A stretch of DNA of 64,000 nt from Bifidobacteriaceae bacterium (GTDB taxonomy: Bacteria > Actinomycetota > Actinomycetes > Actinomycetales > WQXJ01). Below the pieces are notes generated by a model. It searched no databases. It was not told the DNA's origin and saw only the letters and a program-made list of their open reading frames with translations. Shown here piece by piece: positions 25,279 through 34,802 of the stretch. Each line of letters opens with the position of its first letter. The stretch's first letter is position 1. The position numbers and the translations under genes are program-made. The stretch spans positions 1 to 64,000 of the forward strand of contig JAISSX010000030.1 of the NCBI GenBank assembly GCA_031272885.1. Direction: 5' to 3'.

Positions 25279-26244
25279 ATGAAGGCAACCGTTGAGGCAA
25301 CCACCCAGCCCACGCCTCGCCCCTCCAAGAAGGGGCGAGGCGTGGGCTGGCGTCAGCGGGCCGAGATCACCCTGCTGGCGGGTCCGGCCATCCTGCTATT
25401 CATCGGCTTCGTCATCTTCCCGGTCTTGACTGCCGTCTACTACGGACTGTTCCGCTGGAAGGGTTACGGTGCCCCAACCGATTTCGTGGGCCTGAACAAC
25501 TACGTTGTGCTGTTCAAGGACAGCGCGTTCCGCGAAGCGGTGCTCCACAACTTCGAGATCGTGTTCCTCTCCCTGATCATGCAGGGGCCGCTGGCGGTGG
25601 TGGTGGCGCTGCTGCTGAACCGCAAGATGCGCGGCCGGTCGCTGATCCGGGTCCTGATTTTCGTGCCCTACGTCATCTCCGAGGTGATTGTCGGCATCGG
25701 CTGGAAGCTGATGCTGATGGAAGGCAACGGCGCCATCGATTCGATGCTGCGCGGCATGGGCCTGGGCGGCCTGGTGCAGCGCTGGATGTCCGATCCGAAG
25801 ATGGCCATGTGGACGTTGATGATCATTATCACCTGGAAGTACTTCGGCTTCGCTGTCATCCTGTTCCTGGCCGGCCTGCAGGGCATCCCGGAGGAACTGA
25901 GCGAGGCGGCCCAGATTGACGGGGCCAGCTTTTGGCAGATCCAGCGGCGTATTACCCTGCCGCTGTTGGGCCCAACCATCCGGATTTGGGCCTTCCTGTC
26001 CATTCTGGGCTCGCTGCAGTTGTTCGACCTGGTCTACATCGTCTGGGGCCAGTACATCTCGGGCGTAGCCGGGACCTCGACAATGGCCACCTACATGGCT
26101 CTCAATGGCCGGCTAAGCGGCAACTACGGCTTCGGCAACGCGGTGGCCGTGGTGATCTTCCTGATCTCCTTGGTCTGTGCCCTGACCTACCAGCGGTTGG
26201 TGTTGCGGCGCGACACCGACGGCGCCCTGACGGGAGGTCGGTAG
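25279..26244 (+). CDS. Xyloside ABC transporter permease (MalF/CUT1 type)
   Basis: Permease of 321 residues with six helices and the EAA loop EELSEAAQIDGASFWQIQRRITLPL. The N-terminal 30 residues are polar (TQPTPRPSKKGRGVGWRQR). Codons 9-24 are made of a perfect 20-bp inverted repeat (25305-25350), so the start of the mRNA should fold strongly. No good ribosome-binding site precedes the ATG at 25279, which lies 19 nt after the binding-protein stop. Together these suggest that permease output is kept well below that of the binding protein. Confidence 0.92.
   Translation: MKATVEATTQPTPRPSKKGRGVGWRQRAEITLLAGPAILLFIGFVIFPVLTAVYYGLFRWKGYGAPTDFVGLNNYVVLFKDSAFREAVLHNFEIVFLSLIMQGPLAVVVALLLNRKMRGRSLIRVLIFVPYVISEVIVGIGWKLMLMEGNGAIDSMLRGMGLGGLVQRWMSDPKMAMWTLMIIITWKYFGFAVILFLAGLQGIPEELSEAAQIDGASFWQIQRRITLPLLGPTIRIWAFLSILGSLQLFDLVYIVWGQYISGVAGTSTMATYMALNGRLSGNYGFGNAVAVVIFLISLVCALTYQRLVLRRDTDGALTGGR
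25305..25350. repeat. 20-bp perfect inverted repeat (strong hairpin) at the start of the permease gene
   Basis: Arm one is 25305-25324 (begins CCAGCCCACGCC) and arm two 25331-25350 (ends GGCGTGGGCTGG), paired without mismatch across the loop CCAAGA. Sixteen of the twenty pairs are G-C. The hairpin lies between two operon genes that need unequal expression. No U-tract follows, so it may block processive RNases or translation rather than end transcription. Confidence 0.75.
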
Positions 26245-26246
26245 CC

Positions 26247-27101
26247 ATGGCAAACCGACATCGTCCGCATGGCGACAAGGAGAAATACACCTGGGCCAGC
26301 CCTGTGGTGTACCTGGTTGCGATGTGCGTCATCTCTGGCTGCCTGGCCCCCGTGGCTTTCGTGATCATTGGCGGCTTCAAGTCCAACTCCCAGATCACCA
26401 CCAACCCGGCGGCGTTCCCCAACCCCTGGAAGCTCTCCAACTTTTCAAACGTGCTGACAGGCTCGATGTTCTGGCGCCAAGCCGGCAACTCCGTCATCTG
26501 TGCCCTTGTCACCACCCTGGGTGTGGTGGTACTGGGCGTGATGGCCAGCTACGTCATCGCCCGCTACAACTTCCGCGGAAAAGGGGCTATGTATGCCCTG
26601 TTCGCGGCCGGTTTGATGTTCCCGCTGACGGTCGCCATCACCCCGCTCTATCTGTTGGTCAAGTCCCTCCATCTGACCAACACGCTGGCCGGTGTGATTG
26701 TGCCGCAGGTGGCCTTCGCGCTGCCCACCACAATCATCATCCTGGTTCCGTTCCTGAGAGCCATACCGCGGGAGATCGAGGAGGCGGCCGCCATCGACGG
26801 CTGTTCCCGTCTGGGCTTCTTCCGCCGCATGGTGCTGCGCCTGTCGGTGCCGGGGCTGGTAACCACTGGAATCTTGGCCTTCATCGGCTCCTGGAACAGC
26901 TACATGCTGCCGCTGTTCGTGTTGAACGATTCAGCCAAGTACACGCTGCCGCTGGGCGTGCAGGCGTTTGCCTCCGAACGCTCCACCGACACGGCCGCCG
27001 TACTGGCTTTCACCTCACTGTCGATGATCCCTGCACTACTGTTCTTCTCGCTCTTCGAACGGCGGATTGTGGGCGGGCTGACCGGTGCGGTCAAGGGCTA
27101 A
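26247..27101 (+). CDS. Xyloside ABC transporter permease (MalG/CUT1 type)
   Basis: Permease of 284 residues with six helices and the EAA loop REIEEAAAIDGCSRLGFFRRMVLRL. The ATG at 26247 lies 2 nt after the preceding stop and follows GGAGGTCGG, giving tight coupling. As in the mannoside operon, no transporter ATPase is encoded nearby, so a shared ATPase elsewhere is expected. Confidence 0.92.
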   Translation: MANRHRPHGDKEKYTWASPVVYLVAMCVISGCLAPVAFVIIGGFKSNSQITTNPAAFPNPWKLSNFSNVLTGSMFWRQAGNSVICALVTTLGVVVLGVMASYVIARYNFRGKGAMYALFAAGLMFPLTVAITPLYLLVKSLHLTNTLAGVIVPQVAFALPTTIIILVPFLRAIPREIEEAAAIDGCSRLGFFRRMVLRLSVPGLVTTGILAFIGSWNSYMLPLFVLNDSAKYTLPLGVQAFASERSTDTAAVLAFTSLSMIPALLFFSLFERRIVGGLTGAVKG

Positions 27102-27159
27102 CGGCTGTCACAATTAATCCAAGTCAAAGCACCATCCGAACAACCAACAGGGGAACACT

Positions 27160-29163
27160 ATGGCCCAGTTCACGCGGATCGAAGGCGGCTTCGAGTTCCG
27201 GCATTTTCACGAGGTTCTGCGCGTCGAGGCGTGGGGTGATGACTCGGCCCGCGTCCAGGTAGCCCTGCATCAGATCCCGGCCAACCCGCTAGGTGCCCTG
27301 CTGGAGCCGCGCCCCGAACTGACCCAGCCGGCCGCCATCGGCGACTGGGACGGCCAAGAGGCAACGCTGGTGAACGGCCGGCTAACCGTCAAGGTGCGTT
27401 TCGCCAGCTTCGACGGCAAGCCGCTGCCGCAGGTCTACTTCCATGACACCGCCAGCGGGCGCGAACTGCTGGCCGAACAGCGCCAGCACTTCTGGCTGCC
27501 AGGGGCGCGCTCGTTTGAGCCGAACGCGGACGGCTCGGCCCGCATCAAGCAGCAGTTTGCCGCCTACCCAGGCGAGCGCATCTACGGACTGGGGCAGCGC
27601 ACCCACGGCCGCCTGGACCACAAGGGGCTGTCGCTTGACCTGGTACAACGCAATGCGGAGATCAACGTGCCGTTCTACCTGTCCAGCCGCGGCTATGGCT
27701 TCCTGTGGAACAACCCGGCCACCGGCCAAGTGGACTTCAGCGACAACCACACCCGCTGGACCATGGATGCCGCCCTGGGCATCGACTATTGGGTCACCAC
27801 GGCGGACCAGCCAGCCGGGATTCTGCGGCACTACGCCGATGCCGTGGGGCACGCCCCGCAGTTCCCTGCCTGGGCCATGGGGTTGTGGCAGTCGAAGCTG
27901 CGCTACCTGTCGCAGGAAGAGTTGCTTGAGGTGGTGCGCGGCTACCAGCGCCGCGGCTGGCCGTTGTCCGTCATCGTGACGGACTTCTTCCACTGGACGG
28001 CCATGGGTGATTGGCGCTTCGACCCGGCCGAATACCCGGACCCGGCCGCCATGATGGCCGAACTGGAGGCCGCCGGCGTCAAGCTGATGGTGTCGGTTTG
28101 GCCCACCGTGTCCGCCTACTCGGAGAACTACCAAGCCATGCGCCAGGCCGGCTACCTGGTGGGCGCAGCCGCCGGCATGGACTTCCAGAGCGAGATCTGG
28201 GACAAGCAGAACAACGGCATCGACCTGCCCATGTCGTTCTATGACGCCACCAATCCGGCGGCCCGGGATTTCTTGTGGCAGCAGTTGAAGCAGAACTACT
28301 GGGACCTGGGCGTGCGCGTCTGGTGGCTGGACGCCTGCGAGCCGGAAGTCAACCCCTCGGACTTCGCCAACCTAGACCTGTGGGCCGGCCCCGGTGCTCA
28401 GGTGGCCAACGCCTACCCCCGCGAGCATGCTCGCGGCGTTTACGAGCATGCTCGGGCCACCGGCGATGGCGAGGTGCTGTCACTGGCCCGCTCCACCTGG
28501 GCCGGCGGAGCACGGTACGGCACGGCGGTCTGGTCCGGTGACATCTCCCCCACCTGGGAATCGCTGACGGTGCAGATCAGGGCCGGTTTGTCGATCGGCC
28601 TGGCGGGCATCCCGTGGTGGACCACCGACATCGGCGGCTTCCACGGCGGCGATCCCACCAGCGCGGCCTACCAGGAGCTGTTCGCCCGCTGGCTGGAGTA
28701 CGGCACGTTCTGCCCACTGATGCGCATCCACGGCCACCGCGAACCGCGCGGCAAACTGGCCACCGGCGGTCCCAACGAACCCTGGGCCTACGGCGAGCGG
28801 GTGGAGGCCGTGGCCGGCGCCCACATTGCGCTGCGCGAACGGCTCAAGCCCTACCTGACCAAGGTGTTCGAAGAATGCTCCGCCACCGGCCTGTCACCGA
28901 TGCGCCCCCTGTTCGTCGAGTTTCCCGATGACGCGGCCGCCTGGGACGTGGACGGCCAGTTCATGCTGGGCTCGGACCTGCTGGTGGCACCGGTCACCCA
29001 GCCTGGAGTGACCGAATGGGAGGTCTACCTGCCGGCCGGCGCGGCCTGGATCGACATCGCCACTGGTCAGGCCTACCAGGGCGGCGCGCGGGTGCTGGCT
29101 CCGGCACCCTTCGAGCGCATCCCGGTGTTCCGCCGCGAAGGGGCACCGGACCCGCTGGGCTGA
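27160..29163 (+). CDS. GH31 alpha-xylosidase
   Basis: Glycoside hydrolase family 31 enzyme, 667 residues, cytoplasmic. An N-terminal beta-sandwich is followed by the barrel with nucleophile Asp391 in WWLDACEPE and acid/base Asp461 in WSGDISPTWESL. The spacing and the CEPE context resemble YicI-type alpha-xylosidases more than alpha-glucosidases. With GH39 it would debranch and degrade xyloglucan- or isoprimeverose-type oligosaccharides entering through the adjacent transporter. It starts 58 nt after the permease with an AGGGGAA site. The length is near that of YicI-type enzymes. Confidence 0.88.
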   Translation: MAQFTRIEGGFEFRHFHEVLRVEAWGDDSARVQVALHQIPANPLGALLEPRPELTQPAAIGDWDGQEATLVNGRLTVKVRFASFDGKPLPQVYFHDTASGRELLAEQRQHFWLPGARSFEPNADGSARIKQQFAAYPGERIYGLGQRTHGRLDHKGLSLDLVQRNAEINVPFYLSSRGYGFLWNNPATGQVDFSDNHTRWTMDAALGIDYWVTTADQPAGILRHYADAVGHAPQFPAWAMGLWQSKLRYLSQEELLEVVRGYQRRGWPLSVIVTDFFHWTAMGDWRFDPAEYPDPAAMMAELEAAGVKLMVSVWPTVSAYSENYQAMRQAGYLVGAAAGMDFQSEIWDKQNNGIDLPMSFYDATNPAARDFLWQQLKQNYWDLGVRVWWLDACEPEVNPSDFANLDLWAGPGAQVANAYPREHARGVYEHARATGDGEVLSLARSTWAGGARYGTAVWSGDISPTWESLTVQIRAGLSIGLAGIPWWTTDIGGFHGGDPTSAAYQELFARWLEYGTFCPLMRIHGHREPRGKLATGGPNEPWAYGERVEAVAGAHIALRERLKPYLTKVFEECSATGLSPMRPLFVEFPDDAAAWDVDGQFMLGSDLLVAPVTQPGVTEWEVYLPAGAAWIDIATGQAYQGGARVLAPAPFERIPVFRREGAPDPLG

Positions 29164-29243
29164 CAGCCACGAGGGTGCGGACGCCATCGGGCCCCTCTGT
29201 AGGCTAGGAGGCGACCCACCAGCCCATCCCCGAAGGCGGCCCC

Positions 29244-30368
29244 GTGCACATCGCTGACTTCCAGGTCGAAATCTGGATGAACCGGTATGAGGACGAATGC
29301 CAGTACAACCTGGCCGAAACCTGCGTCCAATCGCTGACGGTGGCGCAGCTACTGGACCTGTCCGGCCAGCGTGAGGCAGTTCTGGCCGAACTGGCCGCCA
29401 CGCCGCTGACCTATGGACCTATCCGCGGCAGCGAGCGCCTGCGTGCCCTGATCGCCTCGCTCTATGAGACCCACGGCCCGGAAGACGTCATGGTGACCCA
29501 TGGCACCATCGGCGCCAACATGCTGGTCTACGAGGCCCTGGTGGAGCCGGGCGATCACGTGGTGTCGGTGGTACCCACCTACCAGCAGCACACGTCGATC
29601 CCGGCCAGTTTCCTGGCGGACGTCACCGAACTGCAGCTAGTCGAGGACCAAGGTTGGCGCCTTGACTTGGACCGGCTGCGTGATCTGGTCCGGCCCGGCA
29701 CCAAGCTGATCGCCCTGGCCAACCCGAACAACCCGACGGGCGCGCTGCTCAGCCGGGCCGATCTTGAGCAGGTGGCCGCCATCGCCGATGGCGTGGGCGC
29801 CTGGCTGCTGGCGGACGAGGTCTACCGGGGCATCGACCAGGAGGGCAGCGGTTTCACCGCCTCGGCGGCCGACCTGTATCCCAAAGCCATTTCGACTGGC
29901 GGCATGTCGAAGCCCTACTCCCTGGCCGGGTTGCGCCTGGGCTGGATTACCGGACCGGCCGAACTGATCGAGGCCGTCTCGGTGCACCGGGACTACAACA
30001 CCATCTCGGTCAGCCGGGTGGATGACCTGCTGGCGTCAGTGGCGCTGGCGGCCAGGGACGTCATTTTGGCCCGCTCACGGGACATCACCCAGCGTAATCT
30101 GGCCATCCTGGACGGCTGGGTGGCCTCCCGGCCCGATGTCGCATACGTCCGGCCGGCCGGTGGCACCACCGCCCTCCTGCGATACACGCCGCCGATCGGT
30201 TCCTACGAGTTCTGCACCCGGCTGTTGGAAGCCACCGGCGTCATGTTCACCCCGGGGGCTGCCTTCGGCATCGAGGGCACGGTGCGGATCGGCTTCGCGG
30301 ATGACACCGACAACCTGAAGGTGGGGCTTGACCTGGTGGGCGAGTTCCTCGATTCGCTGCGGGGCTGA
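29244..30368 (+). CDS. PLP-dependent aminotransferase, class I/II
   Basis: Fold-type I aminotransferase of 374 residues. Visible elements are the cofactor loop VTHGTIGANMLVYEAL, the ALANPNNPTGALL motif, DEVYRG with the PLP-contacting Asp, and the Schiff-base lysine in STGGMSKPYSLAGLRLGW; the carboxylate-binding Arg is in VRIGFA near the C-terminus. It starts at GTG 29244, 80 nt after GH31, and its stop overlaps the next gene. Substrate is unknown; it does not look like a sugar (DegT-type) aminotransferase. Its placement within sugar genes is unexplained. Confidence 0.87.
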   Translation: MHIADFQVEIWMNRYEDECQYNLAETCVQSLTVAQLLDLSGQREAVLAELAATPLTYGPIRGSERLRALIASLYETHGPEDVMVTHGTIGANMLVYEALVEPGDHVVSVVPTYQQHTSIPASFLADVTELQLVEDQGWRLDLDRLRDLVRPGTKLIALANPNNPTGALLSRADLEQVAAIADGVGAWLLADEVYRGIDQEGSGFTASAADLYPKAISTGGMSKPYSLAGLRLGWITGPAELIEAVSVHRDYNTISVSRVDDLLASVALAARDVILARSRDITQRNLAILDGWVASRPDVAYVRPAGGTTALLRYTPPIGSYEFCTRLLEATGVMFTPGAAFGIEGTVRIGFADDTDNLKVGLDLVGEFLDSLRG

Positions 30369-31135
30369 TGATGGCTACTGAACCAGCCGCCACCCTGTGT
30401 GTGGACTGCGGCGGCGGCGGCATCAAGGCCGGGGTGCTCGATGCCGCCGGCACCCTGCACGGGCAGCCCGTCCGCATCCCCACGCCCTACCCGCTGACGC
30501 CGGCCCGTCTGGTGGAGGCGGTAGGGGATCTGGCGGCCTCGTTGCCGGCCGCCGGGCGGCTGACGCTGGGCCTGCCGGGCATGATCCGGCACGGCCTGGT
30601 GGTTTGGACACCGCACTACGTCAACCGCGGTGGGCCGTGGACCCGGCAAGACCCCGACTTGGTACAGGCTTGGACCGGCTGCGACCTGCAGGCCGCGCTG
30701 AGTGCCTCGTTGGGTATGCCTTCGTTGGTGGTGAACGATGCCGAGTTGCACGGCGCCGGCGTGGTGGCCGGCACCGGGGTCGAGTTGGTTCTGACCTTCG
30801 GCACCGGTTTGGGCACGGCCCTGTTCGATGGCGGCCGGTTGGCGCCGCACTTGGAGGTGTCCCACGCGCCGATCCGCCGCGGCGTGACGTTCGACGAGTA
30901 CATCGGGGAACGCCACCGGCGCACGTTGGGCAATCCTGTCTGGTCGCGCCGGGTGCGCCGGGTGGTTGAGGCGCTCCGGCCAGTGTTCCTGTGGGACCGG
31001 CTGTATATAGGCGGCGGCAACTCGCGGCTGTTGACGCCCACTACCTTGGCCCAGTTGACGGACGAGGTGGTGGTGGTGCCGAACTCGGCCGCCATCATGG
31101 GCGGCGCCCGGGCCTGGGAACTGTACGGCGGCTGA
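30368..31135 (+). CDS. ROK-family sugar kinase-like protein
   Basis: ASKHA-fold protein, 255 residues. The phosphate-1 motif is TLCVDCGGGGIKAGVLD, followed by LTLGLPGMI, NDAELHGAG with the catalytic-type Asp, and the second phosphate loop LTFGTGLGTALF. The C-terminal adenosine loop is LYIGGGNSRLL. No DNA-binding domain and no CXCGXXGC zinc cluster are present. The overall shape resembles PPGK/ROK glucokinases. The ATG overlaps the aminotransferase stop (TGATG at 30366-30370), so the two genes form a coupled pair; the substrate is unknown. Confidence 0.82.
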   Translation: MMATEPAATLCVDCGGGGIKAGVLDAAGTLHGQPVRIPTPYPLTPARLVEAVGDLAASLPAAGRLTLGLPGMIRHGLVVWTPHYVNRGGPWTRQDPDLVQAWTGCDLQAALSASLGMPSLVVNDAELHGAGVVAGTGVELVLTFGTGLGTALFDGGRLAPHLEVSHAPIRRGVTFDEYIGERHRRTLGNPVWSRRVRRVVEALRPVFLWDRLYIGGGNSRLLTPTTLAQLTDEVVVVPNSAAIMGGARAWELYGG

Positions 31136-31136
31136 G

Positions 31137-31157
31137 GCGCGAAAAGTCAATCCCGTT
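31137..31157. repeat. Degenerate copy of the GCGCGAAAGGTCAATTCCGT box
   Basis: GCGCGAAAAGTCAATCCCGTT, just after the ROK kinase stop, differs by two bases from boxes at 51484-51504 and related copies at 51573-51612, 62091-62113 and 62424-62470. It indicates a dispersed intergenic repeat family. Confidence 0.45.
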
Positions 31158-31204
31158 CTGTGGCTCACCGTCATCCGGCACCCCTCAACGCCACCCCAGC
31201 CCCG

Positions 31205-31218
31205 TGTTAGCGGTAACT
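31205..31218. promoter_or_regulatory. AraR-type operator upstream of the araR-like gene
   Basis: TGTTAGCGGTAACT is an imperfect inverted repeat (TGTTA...TAAC[A/T]) immediately before a TAGACT -10 box (31219-31224). It shares TGTTAGCGGTAAC with the site upstream of araB, so the repressor probably controls its own gene. Confidence 0.7.
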
Positions 31219-31269
31219 TAGACTGAGACCGCCCAAGGGGTGGAAGCCGGCAGCGAAGGAGCGTGGGCC

Positions 31270-32328
31270 GTGGCGGCAGACCAAGCCAACTCCAGGCCAA
31301 CCCGGCCGCCGGCCCTGCGCGACGTGGCCGTGGCGGCGGGCGTCTCGCACCAGACCGTCTCCCGCGTGGTCAACGGCAACCCGCGCGTGCTGCCGGCCAC
31401 CCGGGAGCGGGTCCTGCAAGCCATCGAGGAACTGGGCTATCGCCGCAACCACGCCGCCCGGGCCTTGGCCACCAGCCGCACCCGGGTGCTGGGCGTGGTG
31501 GTGGTGAACACCAGGTTGTACGGGCCGTCCGGCACCTTGCTGGGCATCGAACAGGCCGCCCGGCAGGCCGGCTATTGGGTGTCGGTGGCCTCGGTGCCGG
31601 AAGGTGATGCAACCGCGGCGCGGGACGCCATCGGGCACTTCCTGGACCAAGGCGTAGATGGCCTGGCGGTGGTGGCCCAAACCGAACCGGTGCTGCGGGC
31701 GGCCCAGCAGGCGGCGGGGGCCTGCCCCACGGTCTTGGTGACCTCGGGGCCGGTGGAGCCAACGGATGCGACAACGCGGGCCGGCCTGGTGCGGATCGAC
31801 ATCGACCAGGCCATGGGGGTTGGCCTGGTGGTGAGCCACCTGGCCCAGCTTGGCCACCGGCAGATTGCCCATCTGGCCGGGCCGACCGGTAACCTGCACG
31901 CCCAGGCCCGCCTGGAAGCCTGGCGCCGCCACGTCAGCACGGCCGGGCTGACCCTAGGGCCACTGCTGCAGGGTGACTGGTCGGCCGCCAGCGGCTACGC
32001 CCTGGGCCTGACCTGGGCCAATGCCGCCCAGCCGCCCACGGCCGTGTTCGCCGCCAACGACACCATGGCGCAGGGGCTGTTGCGGGCGCTACATGAAGAG
32101 GGCTGGGAAGTGCCGCGGGACGTCTCGGTGGTGGGGTTTGATGACAGCCCGGGCACCGATCAGACCATTCCGCCGCTCACCACCGTGCGCCAGGACTTGG
32201 AGGCGTTGGGGAAGGCCTGCGTGGAGGCCCTGGTGGGGCTGATGGAGGGCTTCCCCCAGGCGGGCGTTCTGCTGCCCCCCGGTCTGGTGGTGCGGGACTC
32301 GACGGCACGGCCACCGGCCGCGCACTGA
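31270..32328 (+). CDS. araR: LacI-family repressor of L-arabinose genes (AraR-like)
   Basis: LacI/GalR regulator, 352 residues. Helix-turn-helix ALRDVAVAAGVSHQTVSRVV and hinge NGNPRVLPATRERVLQAIEELGY lead to an effector domain with VVGFDDSPGTDQTIPPLTTV. The GTG at 31270 was chosen since AAGGAG ends 8 nt before it; a GTG at 31240 is in frame but has no such site. It lies directly upstream of araB on the same strand, and matching TGTTAGCGGTAAC operators precede both genes. It is not related to GntR-type AraR of Bacillus; the name follows the actinobacterial LacI-type usage. Confidence 0.82.
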   Translation: MAADQANSRPTRPPALRDVAVAAGVSHQTVSRVVNGNPRVLPATRERVLQAIEELGYRRNHAARALATSRTRVLGVVVVNTRLYGPSGTLLGIEQAARQAGYWVSVASVPEGDATAARDAIGHFLDQGVDGLAVVAQTEPVLRAAQQAAGACPTVLVTSGPVEPTDATTRAGLVRIDIDQAMGVGLVVSHLAQLGHRQIAHLAGPTGNLHAQARLEAWRRHVSTAGLTLGPLLQGDWSAASGYALGLTWANAAQPPTAVFAANDTMAQGLLRALHEEGWEVPRDVSVVGFDDSPGTDQTIPPLTTVRQDLEALGKACVEALVGLMEGFPQAGVLLPPGLVVRDSTARPPAAH

Positions 32329-32371
32329 AATCGGCCCAACAAGTCCTCAACAGACCTAGCCCGGCCCGCCG

Positions 32372-32385
32372 TGTTAGCGGTAACA
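32372..32385. promoter_or_regulatory. AraR-type operator upstream of araB
   Basis: TGTTAGCGGTAACA has 5-bp inverted arms (TGTTA/TAACA) and overlaps a plausible -10 box TAACAT (32381-32386). Binding here would block transcription of araBDA and the epimerase gene. It lies 51 nt before the araB start. Confidence 0.75.
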
Positions 32386-32436
32386 TGGTCCTGGATCACA
32401 CGCTTCGGAACACGCCAACCGAGGAGGCACAAAGCC

Positions 32437-34050
32437 GTGTCACACAATCAGGCCGTCGAACCAGCCCAAACCGCCCAGGCCATCACCGAAGGCCGCACCG
32501 CCTTGGGCATCGAACTGGGTTCCACCCGCATCAAGGCCGCCCTCATCACCGAGGACGGCACCGTCATCGCCACCGGCGGCCACGACTGGGAGAACCAGTT
32601 CGTGGACCGGCTGTGGACCTACTCGGAGGACGCCATCTGGAGCGGCCTGCAGGCCTGCTACGCGGACCTGGCCACCAACGTCCAACAGGCCTACGGCGTG
32701 CCACTCCGGACCATCGGCGCCATCGGCTTTTCCGCCATGATGCACGGCTACCTGGCTTTCAACCAGGCCGGGCAACTCCTGGTGCCCTTCCGCACCTGGC
32801 GCAACACCAACACCGGCCCGGCGGCGGCCGAACTAAGCGCCCTGTTCCACTTCAACATCCCCCTGCGCTGGTCCATCGCCCACCTCTATCAGGCCATCTT
32901 GAACGAAGAACCCCACGTCAAGGACGTGGCCTACATCACCACCCTGGCCGGCTACGTCCACTGGAAGCTGACCGGCGCCAAAGTAGTGGGCGCGGATGAC
33001 GCCTCGGGCATGTTCCCCATCGACTCCACCACCAAGCAGTTCAACCGCACCATGCTGAACCAGTTCGATGAACTAGTGGCCCCGCGGCAACTGGGCTGGC
33101 GGGTGGCGGACGTGCTGCCGCAGGTCTTGGTGGCCGGCCAGCCGGCGGGTGGTTTGACGCCCGATGGCGCCCGGCTGCTCGACCCAAGCGGCTCGCTTCA
33201 GCCCGGCATCCCCTGCGCCCCGCCGGAGGGCGACGCCGGCACCGGCATGACGGCCACCAATTCGGTGGCGCCGCGCACCGGCAATACCTCGGCCGGCACC
33301 TCGATCTTCACCATGGTGGTGCTGGAACACGAACTGACCGAGGTCCACCACGAGGTCGACATGGTGGTGACCCCCTCGGGCGACCCGGTGGCCATGGTGC
33401 ACTGCAACAACGGCGCCTCCGAACTGGGCGAATGGGGTGAGCTGTTCGGCCAGTTCGCCGCCGCCCTGGGCGCTGAGGCCGGCCCGGGCCAGGTGTTCGA
33501 GGCCCTGTTCAAAGCCTCCCTCCAGGCCGAACCGGACGCCGGCGGCCTGCTGGCCTACAACTACCTGGCCGGTGAGCCGATCACCGGCACCGAGGAGGGC
33601 CGGCCGCTGTTTGTGCGCACGCCGGACAGCCGCATGAACCTGGCCAACTTCATGCGGGCCCAGCTATATGCCGCCTTCGGCACCCTGAAGCTGGGCATGG
33701 ACGTGCTGAACCAAGAGGGTGTCCGCCTGGACGCCATGTTCGGCCACGGCGGCATCTTCAAGACCGAGGGTGTAGCCCAGCGCTACCTGGCCGCCGCCCT
33801 GGGCACGCCGGTCACGGTGGGCCAGGCCGCTGGGGAGGGCGGCGCCTGGGGCATGGCCCTGCTGGCCGCCTTCCTGGTACGGCCGGACCAGCAGCAGAGC
33901 CTCCCGGAGTGGCTGGCCCAGCGGATCTTCACCGGCGCCGGTTTCACCACCTTGGACCCGGTGCCCGATGACGTGGCGGGCTTTGCCGTGTTCATGGACC
34001 GTTACCGGGATGGCTTGGCCATCGAACGGGCCGCCATCGCCGCCTCATAG
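32437..34050 (+). CDS. araB: Ribulokinase, FGGY carbohydrate kinase family
   Basis: Phosphorylates L-ribulose to L-ribulose 5-phosphate; 537 residues. The FGGY N-lobe begins [17 protein letters not shown], the substrate region contains [15 protein letters not shown], and the C-lobe has [12 protein letters not shown] and [14 protein letters not shown]. The GTG start at 32437 follows GAGGAGG. It heads the araB-araD-araA order typical of Actinobacteria. FGGY kinases can differ in substrate, but the two following genes fix the pathway. The AraR operator lies just upstream. Confidence 0.9.
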   Translation: MSHNQAVEPAQTAQAITEGRTALGIELGSTRIKAALITEDGTVIATGGHDWENQFVDRLWTYSEDAIWSGLQACYADLATNVQQAYGVPLRTIGAIGFSAMMHGYLAFNQAGQLLVPFRTWRNTNTGPAAAELSALFHFNIPLRWSIAHLYQAILNEEPHVKDVAYITTLAGYVHWKLTGAKVVGADDASGMFPIDSTTKQFNRTMLNQFDELVAPRQLGWRVADVLPQVLVAGQPAGGLTPDGARLLDPSGSLQPGIPCAPPEGDAGTGMTATNSVAPRTGNTSAGTSIFTMVVLEHELTEVHHEVDMVVTPSGDPVAMVHCNNGASELGEWGELFGQFAAALGAEAGPGQVFEALFKASLQAEPDAGGLLAYNYLAGEPITGTEEGRPLFVRTPDSRMNLANFMRAQLYAAFGTLKLGMDVLNQEGVRLDAMFGHGGIFKTEGVAQRYLAAALGTPVTVGQAAGEGGAWGMALLAAFLVRPDQQQSLPEWLAQRIFTGAGFTTLDPVPDDVAGFAVFMDRYRDGLAIERAAIAAS

Positions 34051-34098
34051 GGACACCCGAGGCCACCAGACCTAGACCGCCAACCGAAGGGAACCAAC

Positions 34099-34773
34099 AT
34101 GTCCATCACCGCCGCCGTGGCCGAGACCGTGGCCAAACTGCGCCAGCAAGTAGCTGACCTGCACGCCGAACTGCCCAAGAACAACCTGGTGGTGTGGACC
34201 GCCGGCAACGTCTCGGCCAGAGTGCCGGGAGCGGACCTGATGGTGATCAAACCCTCGGGCGTGATGTATGACGAACTGACCGCCGCCAACATGGTGGTGA
34301 CAGACCTTGATGGTGAGCTGGTGGACGGCGACTACCGCCCGTCATCGGACACCGCCGCCCATGCCTACGTCTACCGGCACATGCCCCAGGTGGGCGGCGT
34401 GGTTCACACCCACTCCACCTACGCCACCGCCTGGGCGGCCCGGCGCGAACCGATCCCCTGCGTGCTGACCATGATGGGTGACGAGTTTGGCGGGCCCATC
34501 CCGGTGGGGCCGTTTGCGCTGATCGGCGACGATTCGATTGGCCGCGGCATTGTGGCCACGCTGGAGGGCTCGCGCTCACCGGCGGTGCTGATGGCTAACC
34601 ACGGCGTCTTCACCATCGGCAAGGACGCCCGGGCCGCCGTCAAGGCCGCCGTGCTGACCGAAGAAGTGGCCAAGACCATCCACGTGGCCCGCCTGCTGGG
34701 CGAGCCTCATCCGATTGACCAGGCGGACATCGACTCGCTGTACGCCCGCTATCAGAACGTCTACGGACAGTAA
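34099..34773 (+). CDS. araD: L-ribulose-5-phosphate 4-epimerase
   Basis: Class II aldolase-fold enzyme, 224 residues, converting L-ribulose 5-phosphate to D-xylulose 5-phosphate. The zinc ligands are in [14 protein letters not shown] and later NHGVFTIG; the phosphate site is GNVSARVPG and [10 protein letters not shown]. The ATG follows GAAGGGAACC. It lies 48 nt after araB and 29 nt before araA. Confidence 0.92.
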   Translation: MSITAAVAETVAKLRQQVADLHAELPKNNLVVWTAGNVSARVPGADLMVIKPSGVMYDELTAANMVVTDLDGELVDGDYRPSSDTAAHAYVYRHMPQVGGVVHTHSTYATAWAARREPIPCVLTMMGDEFGGPIPVGPFALIGDDSIGRGIVATLEGSRSPAVLMANHGVFTIGKDARAAVKAAVLTEEVAKTIHVARLLGEPHPIDQADIDSLYARYQNVYGQ

Positions 34774-34802
34774 TCCGAGCAAGCCAAGGAAGAAGGAACC
34801 CC

